From Panonychus citri (Eukaryota; Arthropoda; Arachnida; Trombidiformes; Tetranychidae): 64,000 nucleotides of DNA. The stretch lies in the NCBI RefSeq assembly GCF_014898815.1, contig NW_026515543.1, forward strand, positions 3,348,001 to 3,412,000, in the 5' to 3' direction. Made by a program: the position numbers and the translations under genes. Below, one piece after another: positions 47,859 through 59,714 of the stretch (its first letter is position 1; the number at the start of each line of letters is the position of its first letter). The notes under the pieces were generated by a model. It was not told where the DNA came from, did no database searches, and worked only from the letters and a program-made list of their open reading frames with translations.

Positions 47859-50731
47859 TTCTTTTGATCCATCCCGATGATAAATCAAATTCTGAGAGTA
47901 AGTTGGTGATGATGATGATAAAGAATTAGTGTAAATACACAGAAATATATATTAATTGGTTGAAGAATTGTAATAATCCAAATTAACCAGATAATATCAT
48001 GTTCCTCGTGATTAACTATCAAATTTAATCTTAAGGCGTTTACTCTTGGAAATTTATTTAACCGAGAAAAATGTTCAATAGGATAATATGAATGAGATAT
48101 GAAGATAATTATAATCACCATAATTGACTTTACCTAATTTAGCTTCTTCTCCAGTATAATTAAGTGACTATCTTTTTATATTATTATCATTTGCTCTCAT
48201 TAATATGATTGAAAGTTACAGTTTAATTTAATAATAACTTGAAAACGAGAAAATAATCCAACAAGAATAAGAAGAGAAGAAAAAATCAATTCTATTCCAA
48301 TTAGAGATCATGATTATCTTCATGGTAAAAATGAATCACAATAGAAATTAATCTTTAATTTTCTTCCATTATTGTGACAATGATCATTAATAATAGAATC
48401 TATTGATTACAATTAACCTGGAATTAGTTAATCATCGAGAAAAAGAAAACTATTAATATTATTACAATTGATTAGCCAAAGTTTAGAGTTTTGATTGATT
48501 TTCAGAGAAAGAAAAAACTTTCCTATTAATCAATTGATTTCTCTTTATATTCTTTAATTAATTGATAAGAGAATTAACCATTAAATTTGATTGTTTTGTC
48601 TAAATCATTACGAGTAGATTAGTTAAATTGTTATAAAGTTATTTATAAGATTCACGATGAAAACAATCAGTTTATTGTTGTCACTTTGTCGTTCATGTTT
48701 ATTGTTGACAAAAAGTGTCTCAGTTACACCCAATTGATTGATTAATCTGATTGATTGATTATTTGATCTTCTTGTTTCCTAATCTTCAACAGGTCATCAT
48801 CCATGTCATAAAAGCTCATGTTCCTATGGTGGTAAATGTATTGTTGATAAATTTGGTTCCACTAAATGTATTTGTCAACAATGTGAAAAAATTTATAAAC
48901 CAATTTGTGGGTCAAATCGGATTACATATGATTCAGTTTGTCACATGTTGAGAGATTCATGTATCAAAAAGGTCAATCTAACGATAACTTACTCAGGTCC
49001 ATGTGAAAATTATCAACCAACACCAATACTGACCAATGGATTAACTAACAATGGATTTGGCGGGTCAATGAATAACATTGGACAGATTGGGTCAAATCGA
49101 TCAATCGATTTATTAACTAATTCAATTGTTCCTTGTACACCCGATAATTGCCGATTTGGTGGATTTTGTGTCCAAGCGAAAGATTCGGACCATCAGATGA
49201 ATAGTATTTGCCAATGTCCACAATGTTCAGAGGAATCGGAGGCCGTTTGTGGTTCCAATGGAATCACTTATCTAAATGAATGTGACCTGAAAAAAGCTTC
49301 GTGTCAAAATCAAAAGGATATTTACATTTCTCATAAAGGACCTTGTCGTAAGTGATTAACATTTAATTAATTACCTGTTCACTTAAATCATTGATTACAC
49401 ATCACGATGGACAATTGGATCGTAGTTAACTGATTATTCAACTTTTGGTTGACCGGCACATTTAACAAATTCTTAATTTTACTTTTCATTTACAACAATT
49501 AATACTTTGAAAAGTCTAAAATGGCTAATTAAATGTCCATCATTTGTGAAATGTAATTAATTGTTACAATTAAGTTGTTTCGTTTTGTTTTGAAGTATTT
49601 TCTGTTATAAGCTATAAGTTTATTTGTAATATTATATCTGGAAGTTTGAAAATGTTTTCAAGTTGATTCTTTGTTTGTTGATACGAATTGTTGATTTTAA
49701 TTGTTTGATTGTTGATCTTTTTTTCCCTCGTAGGAAGTTGTGACACAAGTAAACATAGTTGTAAATACTACGCTACATGTGAGATCAATATGTATGGTAT
49801 TCACGAGTGCGTTTGTCCTCAGGTTTGTCTTCGTCAGGATCAAGCGATTTGTGGTTCTAATGGTGTTACTTATGACAACGAATGTGAATTACGAGTCCGC
49901 TCTTGTTTAGCCCGAACCGAAATAACAGTTGCTCATATTGGACCTTGTGGTAATTAGAATCGATTTCCAATAATCTCTTAATTAATTTGCTTTTTCCTTG
50001 TTATTCCTTAATTTGATTTGTATCGTTCTCGTTTCTCTTTCAAAGATATGTGTCAAAAGGTAAACTGTAAAAATGGAGCTCAATGTGAGGGAGGTCGATG
50101 TGTTTGTCCAAGTTCGTGTCCTGATCCCATTTACGAACCAATTTGTGCCAATGACGGAAACACTTATCCAAATTTATGCGAGATGAGGAAAAACGCTTGT
50201 CTCAATGATAAAGACTTAAGGTCACTTTTTTATGGACAATGTGAGGTTGAAAATGAAGATGAACCAGCAAGTTCAGATGATAATGGTTCCATCAATCAGT
50301 TACAATCAAATCAAATTTCTAAGCAATATAATAATCATAATCATCGTCATCAACATTCTCAGTTCAATCAACGAGATTTCAATTCATGGGCCGAGAAAAT
50401 TTCGGGTCAATTTTCATCGCCTTCACCTTTAGTTTCATCATTAACCTCGAACATTAATCATAACAATAAACCTTGTCAACGATTAAAATGTAACTTTGGG
50501 GGAATCTGTTCATTCAATTCTCGTGGTAGACCCTTTTGCGAATGTAATTTAAATTGTCCATCAATGTCCAGTTATGATAAGGTTAATGATGAGCCGGTTT
50601 GTGGATCCGATGGTCGTTACTATGATAACCTTTGTTCACTGAAAGAGGAATCATGTCGACGTCAGGTCGAAATTAAATCTGTTAATAGTGATCAATGTAA
50701 TCTATCAACATCCTTTACTCCAAGTGATTAA
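35908..50731 (+). CDS. Type II membrane protein with eight follistatin/Kazal modules (agrin N-half-like)
   Basis: Seven exons: 35908-36382, 39279-39527, 45642-45932, 46999-47415, 48793-49347, 49734-49949 and 50046-50731, 962 aa. Every intron is phase 1. Exon 1 gives a 130-residue Asn/Thr-rich cytosolic part and one membrane segment at about 131-156 (ILLSLLILGIVLLILIAVGS). There is no N-terminal signal peptide, so the rest is extracellular. Eight follistatin/Kazal modules follow, most with the ten-Cys pattern: one in exon 2 (C..GC.FGADC), one in exon 3, one in exon 4, two in exon 5, one in exon 6 and two in exon 7. The pattern VCGSDG.TY..EC.L...SC recurs. Transmembrane agrin has the same start, but agrin continues into laminin EGF, SEA and LG domains. 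Here a stop follows the eighth module, with AATAAA at 50809 and 50855. Likely an extracellular matrix, receptor or protease-binding protein. Small internal exons could be missed in the 6 kb intron. Confidence 0.8.
36383..39278 (+). other. Intron 1 of the follistatin-repeat gene
   Basis: 2.9 kb, donor GTAAGT, acceptor CAATTAAG. AT-rich with TCATCA runs. Frames at 37562 and 38537-38865 are short, with no Cys pattern or domain. The acceptor is chosen because the sequence after it restores the first three Cys of module 1. Confidence 0.6.
39528..45641 (+). other. Intron 2 of the follistatin-repeat gene (6.1 kb)
   Basis: It runs from a GTAAGT donor to a TTTTCTTAG acceptor. It holds many GAT/ATC runs, a 20 bp perfect palindrome at 41125-41144, and AT-rich DNA. 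No Cys-rich exon was recognised, though one under 60 codons could escape notice. Confidence 0.55.
45933..46998 (+). other. Intron 3 of the follistatin-repeat gene
   Basis: 1.07 kb from GTAAGC to TTTGATACAG. No exon or RNA gene is seen. The frame entering exon 4 from 46869 is intron sequence. Confidence 0.65.
47416..48792 (+). other. Intron 4 of the follistatin-repeat gene
   Basis: 1.4 kb from GTAAAG to TTCAACAG. It contains a pure CT tract at 47819-47854 and T/C-rich DNA that opens a spurious 171-codon frame. No exon is recognised. Confidence 0.65.
47819..47854. repeat. CT microsatellite
   Basis: A pure (CT)n tract of about 36 bases inside an intron. Confidence 0.95.
49348..49733 (+). other. 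Intron 5 of the follistatin-repeat gene
   Basis: 386 bp from GTAAGT to CCCTCGTAG. AT-rich, nothing else recognised. Confidence 0.8.
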
Positions 50732-50974
50732 TTATCCCAAGAAATTAACTCACTTATAATGTTGACAATTAAACTAGTCTATCAATTTATCTGACTATTG
50801 TATATCAGAATAAATAAACTAGTCAATTCTAATCAATGTAAATGTATAAATGAAAATAAAGAAATTTTTTAATCTTCAATCAAATCTTATTGGGAAAATT
50901 GATTTCGATTTTGAAAGAAAATTAATTGTGGCGAAATTTTTTCCTACTCCAAGTATAACTAAATCGTTTCCTTT

Positions 50975-51783
50975 TCATATTCTTTGATGTTTTGGACAGT
51001 GAATTGAAAAGTTTTCTTCGTCCATATCACAACCTAAAGAGAGAGGGAGAGAGGAAAGTATAAAGAGTCAATACAATTATCGGAAACAATTAAGAATTTA
51101 GAGTTAATCAGATGAATACCTTTTTCTTTGGCACATAAGTAGTGAAATCTTGGAGAACATCCTTTACGAAGGCAGCCAAGAGGCGCTCCTTTTAATTTAC
51201 ACTCGCAGCAAATCTGTCAAAAAGAAATCGAATCAGTTAATTATGTTTTCAAATTAGAATCCCGACTAAAAGGGTTTACATTTTCAGAGCAATCTTTAAT
51301 CACTTCTTCAATATTTCTAATCCTATGTCCAACTAGATAAACACCATTGGACCAAACTAAACAATCTTCATGGAACCAAACCTCGCGTTGAGATGTTGAA
51401 TTGCCTCCATTACTGTTGTTATTATTACTATTGTTATTATTGTTGTTAATACGATTGATTGTTGTTGATGGGATTGAAGTTAATTCTAAGCCCGTGTTGG
51501 TAACAATTAGACGCCTTTTCGCATCGGGTGAATCACCTTCTGGACATCGCCTTTTTTCATATGTTAATCGGGAACGAAGTTGATTATCACTTGTTGATGA
51601 TGAACAAACAGATTCTTGTTTAATCCAAGTTCCAACTTCGTCCATTTTATTGTCACCATTTGCTGACCATTGATTAGATTGACTTTTAATTTCCACCGGA
51701 ATGAAATATGGACCAAAAAGATCACCCATTCCTTTATAATGTGACCTTTGCTGACAGAAAACACAAATCCAAGGATTATCCAT
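50975..51783 (-). CDS. Compact extended PHD (ePHD) protein of TCF20/RAI1 type
   Basis: Three exons: 51783-51280, 51213-51120 and 51033-50975, 218 aa. Donors are AAT|GTAAAC and AAG|GTATTC; phases agree. The protein is essentially one extended PHD domain. WICVFCQQRSHYKGMGDLFG at 4-23 opens the first zinc ligands. A disordered insert (about residues 40-130) with poly-Asn follows. Then come VWFHEDCLVWSNGVYLVGHR, the C4 part CCECKLKGAPLGCLRKGC, RFHYLCA, and EENFSIHCPKHQ at the end. This order and the GDLFGPY, WSNGVYLV and EENFS.(R/H)CPKH stretches match the C-terminal ePHD of vertebrate TCF20 and RAI1, which bind nucleosomes. Those proteins are about 1,900 residues; here only the ePHD remains. The start is the first in-frame ATG. 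An acceptor-like tgcttag just upstream means a further 5' exon is possible. Confidence 0.85.
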
Positions 51784-51994
51784 TAGAAAATTGTAAAAAT
51801 ATCTAAGCACAAATTAAAAACTGAAAAAACAATCACCAACAATTAACCAAGAAAACCAAAAAAAAAAGTGAATTTGAAAAAAAAACCATCGGCTTAAATT
51901 GAGCTTAAAAGCTGAAAACTGAGCCGTTCGAATACAATTTCGAGTTGATTAGCCGGCGAACGAAAATTTTACATTTTGTTAGCTATTTGCATCA

Positions 51995-52015
51995 ATAGAT
52001 GGCGCTTGTTGCAGG
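51995..52015 (-). promoter_or_regulatory. GATGGCGC element upstream of the ePHD gene
   Basis: A GC-richer island, tagatggcgcttgttgcagg, in AT-rich DNA about 215 bp upstream of the start. Its ATGGCGC core recalls CTCF- or YY1-type motifs. Inferred from position and rarity only. Confidence 0.35.
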
Positions 52016-52767
52016 AAAATTGTGTTGACCATTTAATTTATTGATTGTTGAGGTCAATCAATAGTTGATTAAATCTGGACAACGATGAGAAAATTTAACT
52101 CAATTGATAAAATTGTGTCAAACTTGAAAGAAATGATTAAGTGAAAATTTCTATCTCATTGATTGGGTGAGAAAATAAACCAAAGTTAAACATTTTCATT
52201 CGTATTTACTTTCGATGATCATAATTAAACAAACTAATTAATTTCTCGAAAAGTTGATAATTTGAAGCTCGATTTCATTGAATATTGAAAAACGATTAGA
52301 AATTAAACCTTTATAATTAGCGATATTGTTTCTCTCCTGTATCTCTCTTTTTCTTTCTTTATCTATCTCCATTCACCTTGATTGTTGTTACTAAATTTAA
52401 TTCGCTTAATTTGAACCTACAATTAATTAACTTGCAACCTAATTGAAATTCGAGCCATTAATGTATTAATAGTTGATTTTCTCATTTTAATTATACTTTC
52501 ATCTCACTAAAATTGTTTATTTGTTCACGAATTGTGCTGATACTTGAAACATATTTGATTGCAACTGTAATTTAATCAATCATCTTTAATCGTCTTTTAT
52601 TATTTTCCGGATTACAAAGATTCTGATTAAGCAAAATCTTTGGAATTGAGTTTATTTTTAGTTCTCTCCCAATCAACTTATCATATTATCGTTTGGTTAT
52701 TTATTTATTTTTCTATCTACTTTTTCTTATTACTTTTAGGTAACATATTACAGAGAGAAAGGGAATC

Positions 52768-52769
<2 letters not shown>

Positions 52770-52832
<63 letters not shown>
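52770..52832. repeat. Long GA microsatellite
   Basis: An uninterrupted (GA)n tract of about 63 bases, the longest in the window. A shorter GA tract follows at 52921-52936. Confidence 0.97.
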
Positions 52833-52836
<4 letters not shown>

Positions 52837-53449
52837 TAAAAAGATGGGGAGAACGATGGAAATGCAACTGATGAAGATTTTTTTGGAAGATAAAGAGATG
52901 AAGTGAGGAAGAGAAATAAGAGAGAGAGAGAGAGAGGAATAGTCAAAGGTATAAAGTGGATTGAATAAGTGATTCCAAGGAATTGAGAAGGAAAAGGAAA
53001 CCTCAAGAGTTTAGGTAAAAGTTCAGTGAGATTCAGTGACTTCGTTCATACAGGTAAACATACACATGAGTATTTGATGAAACTCGTAAACGTTACAAAG
53101 TGTAAATATAAGAGGAAACAAGAGGATGAAGAGAAATTTTTCATCATGAAGAAGATCAATGGTGAAAAAAGAGAAGATGATGACGACAAGAGAAAAAGAA
53201 AAAGAAAGGGAACAAGAAAGAAACAGGGAGTTTTTTTCAAAAAGATGATGAGGATGGAGAAGAGGGAGAGAGGAAAAGGTTAGTTGAAACGTTAAACGTT
53301 GCCATGTCAGTCAATTCTCATGAGAGTCTGTGTACTGGGAAAAGTGAGTTTGGTGAGAGAGAGAGAGAGGGAAGTCGGGGAGTTGGGAGGTAAAGGTGAG
53401 CGCAAAATCCCAGTTAAATCATTGATAAGTCAATAATAGCAACACTATA

Positions 53450-53476
53450 CTCTCTCTCTCTCTCTCTCTCTCTCTC
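53450..53476. repeat. CT microsatellite
   Basis: A pure CT tract of about 27 bases in T/C-rich DNA, about 600 bp from the long GA tract and of opposite sense, so the transcript could pair with it. Confidence 0.9.
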
Positions 53477-55977
53477 GTTCTCGTATTTCTCTCTCGCTTC
53501 TTTCTCTTTCTCTCCCTGTGTTCATCTTTATCATCTTCATCAATTTCATCTTTTTTACTTTTTCCTTTTTTCTCTCATCATCATTCAACATCATCTTTTC
53601 AACCTCTGATGCTACTGATGAACATTTTCATGCTACTTTCTCATCTTTATTTATCTTCTTCGTCTTCTTTCATCTCTTTCTCATCTTCTGGCTTGTTACA
53701 TAAACAATCATCTTGTTCACCTTAACATCCATATATTTGTTATATTATCTTTATCATCCTCATCATTTACCTTTACATTGTTATTAATGATCACCACGTG
53801 ACAGTGAATTTTTATATTCTCTTGATGAAATTAAACTCCATGTATGTGAATCTGTGTTTATGCATATGTTTCACTTACCTGTTCATTTCTGTAACTGTGA
53901 TTAACTGATTATTTCATTTTTTTTTTCTCTCTCTCTAAATCATCATTACCTGTGCACAGAATTAATCAACATCATCACCATAATTTTTTATTCTTATTAT
54001 TTTCTTTAATCTTATTCCTTAATCTAATCAACACATTGCGATTTAACTGATATCGGTTATCTGTTTACAAGAAAACAGAAAAAAGTTATCAACGAATTGG
54101 ATAAATCATGTTGATTGATTGATCTAATTGTTAACATCTTCAGTTAGTTGTATCTGTTTATTGTTACATCATCTTTTATCAACAACAATTTACGAGATAC
54201 AATCAAGTTTAATTGTCAACATCTCCATGTGATTTACTGGATTCTTTTTTTTTTCTTAACTTGACATTTTTATTTCTATTAGTTAACCATTCACACTTTG
54301 GTCTTGTTAATGTCTTCATTTGTAACTATCACCATCAACGACAATTACAATTATGATGGTAAACAATTAAGATCACAGAACTAATCAATCTGCCAACATT
54401 AACATTCATCTTGATGGTGTTGATTGATTGATGATTTAAAGTTTAGTTTTTTTCTTCTTCCTCATCTTGATTATGTTAATTTACAACAAGATCAACAATC
54501 AATGTGTTAATTATCCAGCCAATTTGATTGACAGGTAAGGTTACAATTAACTTCTGTTTTATCTTATTGATCAATTGATCATTTGGATGAATCTCTTTAT
54601 CCCTTCATTACATTGATCTTAAATTAGTATCATCACCATGTTAATAAGCCTAACCAAGTTTCTCGGCCAATTTATTGTCACAATTAGTTTTAATTGTGAT
54701 CATATTTGTGATGAGAAACTGTTTCATTTACCCAAAAAAAAAGAGATTACAATTTACTAAATTGGGACAATTTGTATTGATTCAGTTGATCTCCAGCAAT
54801 TATTATTGTCACAATTTCTGTATTGTTTTTATATTCTTATTGCTGAACAATTAATTGGAGCAATTTATTTCCACCGGTGGCAAATCAATTGTTTCCTTTG
54901 CACTAATCGTAATCAGGTTTAAGTCTCTTATGCAACAATCAGTAAATTGCTGTTAAAACCAACGGTTAATCAGGATTAATGTTTAAATTTTTAATTGGAA
55001 CAACAATTACTTTTGATTATATAGATTTAATTTAACTCCAATTAAATTTGAATTGCAGAGGAAAAGACAAACCCAATTAGACACAATTGTAACTCTAACA
55101 ATAACTTTCTGATTAAATCAATTAAGTTACTTGAATTTCATAGTAAAATGAACACAACAAACAAACAATCAAATCAAATCATTGATTGTCAAAGATAAAT
55201 ATTTAATCAACCAAATAATATCAACTAAATAAAGTTAATTAAATGTATGTTGAATGTAAAATACAAAAAAAAAGGTTAAAATTAACTAAATCCTAATCAA
55301 CCAGAAACAATCAGCTGAAATTGTTAACCTTCCCTCACAATCATATTGATTAACAAGCAATTTAATCAATTTAAATCTCGAGAAAATGAAAACTTTTAAA
55401 CTAATAATAGATATTGATTATCACTATTCTTGTAATAAACTTGTTCTGATTTGATTTAATTGCAAAATCTTCAAGGCATAAGGTCAACAATTAATCCGAA
55501 TTAATCTTATCAATTGTTAATCCAGTCTCTGAATATATTTACTAATACATGGGATTAACTGATTAACTATCAAAATTTTATCTCCTTAATTTAGGATCAA
55601 AGATGTTATCAGGATTTAATGTTGATCATCCGCTTGGAAAAACCAATTGATTAACCAAATTGATTATCTAAATGATTGTAATTGATTAATATCAACACAC
55701 AAATTGATATTATTTTCAACAAATAATAACACATGAGAATTGATTATTATATAAATGTAATATATATTCATTTGGATTATTACTTTGAAGGGATTTGAAT
55801 GATGATTAGTGATACAAAACAAGGGAATGGTTAATATTAATATAATCACAATCAACAACAATTTGAATAATAATAATAATACAACAATTACCACTCAGAT
55901 TAATCGTTATAATAATAAGACTCCAACGACAGTTTTTTGGGAAAAGATAATCGTTAATCTGATTTGATTAACTCTCA

Positions 55978-56229
55978 ATGACGACAACCAATGATTATAA
56001 TTCAACTTTTGAATCAAGTGAGACAACGATAATTGATGATTTATATTCAGAGACAAATTTTGCAACCACTTTGTTGATATCAGTTTACGCAACCATGTTG
56101 ATCTGTGTTGTCCTACTTTTTACCCGAATCATTTATATTGCCATTGTCCGGTCATTTAATCGTCCACTCCGGTCAAATCCTTCATTTATCATCAGCTCCT
56201 CAGATGGACCAACTTGTAATGACAGCTGA
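55978..56229 (+). CDS. Possible small single-pass membrane protein
   Basis: A single ATG frame, 83 aa. The N-terminus (MTTTNDYNSTFESSETTIID) is Ser/Thr-rich with an N-S-T glycosylation site. One strong membrane segment spans about residues 29-55 (TTLLISVYATMLICVVLLF and beyond). A basic RSFNRPLRS follows, then a Ser-rich tail. The layout (short outside part, one membrane helix, basic juxtamembrane) is that of a small type I/III membrane protein. No family is recognised. Composition is less repetitive than the false frames around it, which is the main reason to keep it. It could be an exon of a larger gene. Confidence 0.4.
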   Translation: MTTTNDYNSTFESSETTIIDDLYSETNFATTLLISVYATMLICVVLLFTRIIYIAIVRSFNRPLRSNPSFIISSSDGPTCNDS

Positions 56230-59200
56230 TTGTAAATTGAGATGATGATGATGATCATTATTAACATGGAAAGTTACAAAGTCTCCAAACTCAAAATCAC
56301 CACCAGCAAACTAACAACAACAACAACAACAACATAACAACATCAATAACAACAACGACAACATGATGATGATAGTTGATTCTCATGGATGAGAAAAAGA
56401 AACAAATTTCTTCTGTCAACTTAAAGTAATATCATGATGATTATCTTCCATCATCATGTTAGTTCCAAGCTGAATATTTCTCATCTTTCTCCTTCACCAT
56501 GATCATCATCATCATCTCTTTGCCCTTTAGGTTTGCACATCTTCAATGAAACAATTTCTACTCTCTCTCTCTCTCATACACACTTACATAATCTTTGATG
56601 GTGATTATTATTATGGTGAAGTCCAACCATTAAATCATCATTATCAGCATCATTATTTACGCCATAATCGTCATCATCATTATCATCAATTGGATATAAT
56701 AATAAAAAAAGGTGTCATCAGAAGCGAGAGGAAGATAATCTTTTGCATCTTCATCAACATTATCATCATCACATTAAACACAAACATCCTCTGGTCTTCA
56801 ACATCATCATCATCATCATCATCATCATCTTCATCTTCATCATTTACACACTTTTCTAAGCCTAATTTTATATATATCATCTTCCCTTTAGCATCTTCAT
56901 CTTTATCCTTATGCTTGTAATCACTTTATTCATCCATGAACATTAATTAACACCCAATTGATTACAAGTTTAAAATGATTAAACAAAACAAAAGAGTAAC
57001 TAATTTACAAATAAATGAATCTAAGAAACAAAAACAATAGTGATTATCCAATGATGACGATGGTGATGATCCTTCAAAAGTCTGTTGTGTCTTTCAAGTT
57101 AATTAAAAACGAAAAAAACCTTAATTGTGATGTTAATTATAATCATGATTGTGTTAACCCAAACGGAAGGAAATTAAAGGTAATTAGCAATTAGTTTTTG
57201 ATATTATTCTTCATCTCCTATTGTCAACCTAAATTCATTTATCCAATTCAATTAATAACAGTTATAAGTATCATCATCATCATCATAATCGTTGTCGTTA
57301 ATTATATTAATTTGTTATTCAATTATTAATATTTAACAGTTAAATTTGATGAAACTTATATTTAATCGTTAATCTGTTGATTGGAGTAAAGATTTTGACA
57401 AGAAAATGATGCTCATGATGTTTGTTTGTTATTGTTTTGAGAATCGATGAAGAAAATGATAAAAATAATTGTAAAAATTGAAGGATTACAATTGAGATTA
57501 AAATTGGATTTTCAAAGAATCGAGATTGGAAAATATTAATCCCAAAGTTCACTCTCTTATAATTTATAATACTTTCATCTTCATCTTGTTTATCATCATC
57601 TTGTCATCATCTTGACAGACACACTCATCATGCTGATGGAAAAATATATAAAATTCAATCAATAGATGATAATATTTACGATTTGTTTATATTATCATGT
57701 TAGTGAGATGATGAGGATGAAGATGGAGATTAGGAAGAGGAAAAGGAAAGGGAAGTTTGTAAATATTATATGAGAATATGAATAATGTTCATCCCTCTTT
57801 TATCCTCTTGAAGATGAGGATGATGAGGAGGATGAGAGAGATGATTATTCTTTGGATACATCAATGACCAAGGTATTAGAAGTTTTTTTTATTCGAGTTT
57901 CCTATTAGAACTTTTTAAAATTGATTCGAAATGAATTATTTATTATTCTTCTCATATGTTGAGATAAACATGAGAATTGATTATTCAACAATCAACGGAT
58001 TAATATTGAAATGAATCAAATTTAAATTCTATTAACAATTTAATCGTAATCTTTTTTTTTCCTCTCTCATTTTTAATTCTTTAGATTCATTGTAATCATA
58101 ATTGAATATGGAATGAAAATAAAGCTCAACGATAAATGGAAAACAATTAATTGATTAATCAAATTAACTCTCAGTAAACGAGTAAAAATCAACTAATTAC
58201 TTGACTCAATCAACTTAATAATCAATGAGAAATTAAAATCAATCGTGAAAACAGTTAATTATTACCTTAAATTGTTATCAAAATTTTTTTATTTGTAACA
58301 TTCATCGTTGATGATGATTAACTAATTGTTTAAACTAAATGATACTCAACAACAATTTGATGACCAAAACAATTAACTAACTAAATAAATATAATCTTAT
58401 AATTATTATATCAGCTGATTGTAAATTATTGTAAATAAACAAAATCAACCAGAATTGACACAATTAAATTCACAATCAATATCGCTGGAAATTAATATGA
58501 AACTGAATTAATTGTGACAATTTATTTTCAGCTTATTTTTAATAATTTAGTTAACACTTTATTTTTCTTGAGTTAACACCTCAGGCTTATTAAATTGTAA
58601 CAATTAAAATTCGCATTTTTTGTCTGGTAGAAAAATATTGAACCTAAATGGTTAATCACCTAAGGGCAATTAATAACAATTGATTACAATTTAGAGCTGG
58701 AAAATGATGCTCATGATAAATTATTGATTAACCGTGAAACTTGATCAATTTAAATTTTTCCTTTTCCATGATTAAAGAGATTGATTGTTAAACAATAATT
58801 AAATTATTCTTTCATTTTGATTATCAAATTATTTCGCTCATGAATATAATTAATCATGTTTACTAAAGTTGATTAATCCGAGGACAAAAAAGTTCAGGTT
58901 AATGGGAGTTAACTGAATTAATATTGATTGTATCTGTTGTTGTTATTGTTGTGTAACATTAGCCATGATTAAATATTAATCATGGTTAAGGTTTGATGAT
59001 GATTAAGAATGAAATTCAGGTTGATTAAGTTTCTATGAATAATTAAAAACAATGTTAACTTTGAATAGAAACTTTTTTTTACTATTAGTAACCAATGATA
59101 GTAAAAGGTAATTGATTAAAGTAAATTACATTTGGTAAAAGTTAATCATCAAGTTAATATTAGATAACATTTACATGATTAACAATTGTATGGATTAAAT

Positions 59201-59714
59201 CATTTGAAAATATTCACCATAATTAAGCAAAATAAGAGTTAATCAAGGTTTTCAATTGTTCATAAGATAATCAATCATGTTCATGGTAATTCAATCAACT
59301 GATATTGAAAATTGATCAATAATTTGACTTGGAATTGATTTTTTTTCAGATTATCGTTTAAATCATCAACCAATATTAACTAATACATCAGTGATTTAAT
59401 CAATTGATTGAAAGTAATGTAAATAATGATGAGTTTTTTTTCCTCAACAATCAATGAACTTTCATAGCAGTTTAATTGTTAACAAAGTTGATTAATTGTC
59501 CACAATAAAAATGTTGCCCTTTTTTACATAATATCAAAGCTAAAAATTGATTCGTTTGATTAGATAAATTCATAAATCATTGATTTAGTTAATGATTTAT
59601 AAAGATAATTATCTGAGCAAAATCGTTTACTCTTTATTATTATTAAATTGTCATTGAGTTTTTTTCGGTTACAATTGAAATTCTGTTAATCAACAATCAA
59701 ACTGTTCTGATTTA
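56230..59714. other. Intergenic region, no gene recognised
   Basis: 3.5 kb with CAA and ATC triplet runs near 56310-56340 and 56790-56840 and AT-rich DNA beyond. The His/Ser-rich frame at 56546-56920 and its acidic antisense partner come from the ATC run. No RNA gene or mobile element is recognised. Confidence 0.5.

Larger units (their letters stand above)
51784..55977. other. Large intergenic region with GA/CT tracts
   Basis: 4.2 kb with no convincing exon. An atagatggcgcttgttgcag element lies at 51995-52014, about 215 bp upstream of the ePHD ATG. GA and CT tracts lie at 52770-52832, 52921-52936 and 53450-53476. The purine-rich frame at 53026-53283 and the Ser/Leu-rich frame at 52713-53006 come from these tracts. 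The frame at 55664-55894 (minus) is low complexity. Confidence 0.5.

Noticed and set aside
47365..47880. 171-codon Ser/Phe-rich frame
   Set aside because: It runs through a CT tract in intron 4 and overlaps exon 4 in the wrong frame.
52713..53283. Ser/Leu-rich minus frame and Lys/Arg-rich plus frame
   Set aside because: Both derive from GA tracts and purine-rich DNA.
56546..56920. 124-codon His/Ser frame and its acidic antisense partner
   Set aside because: Caused by an ATC triplet run; no conserved feature.
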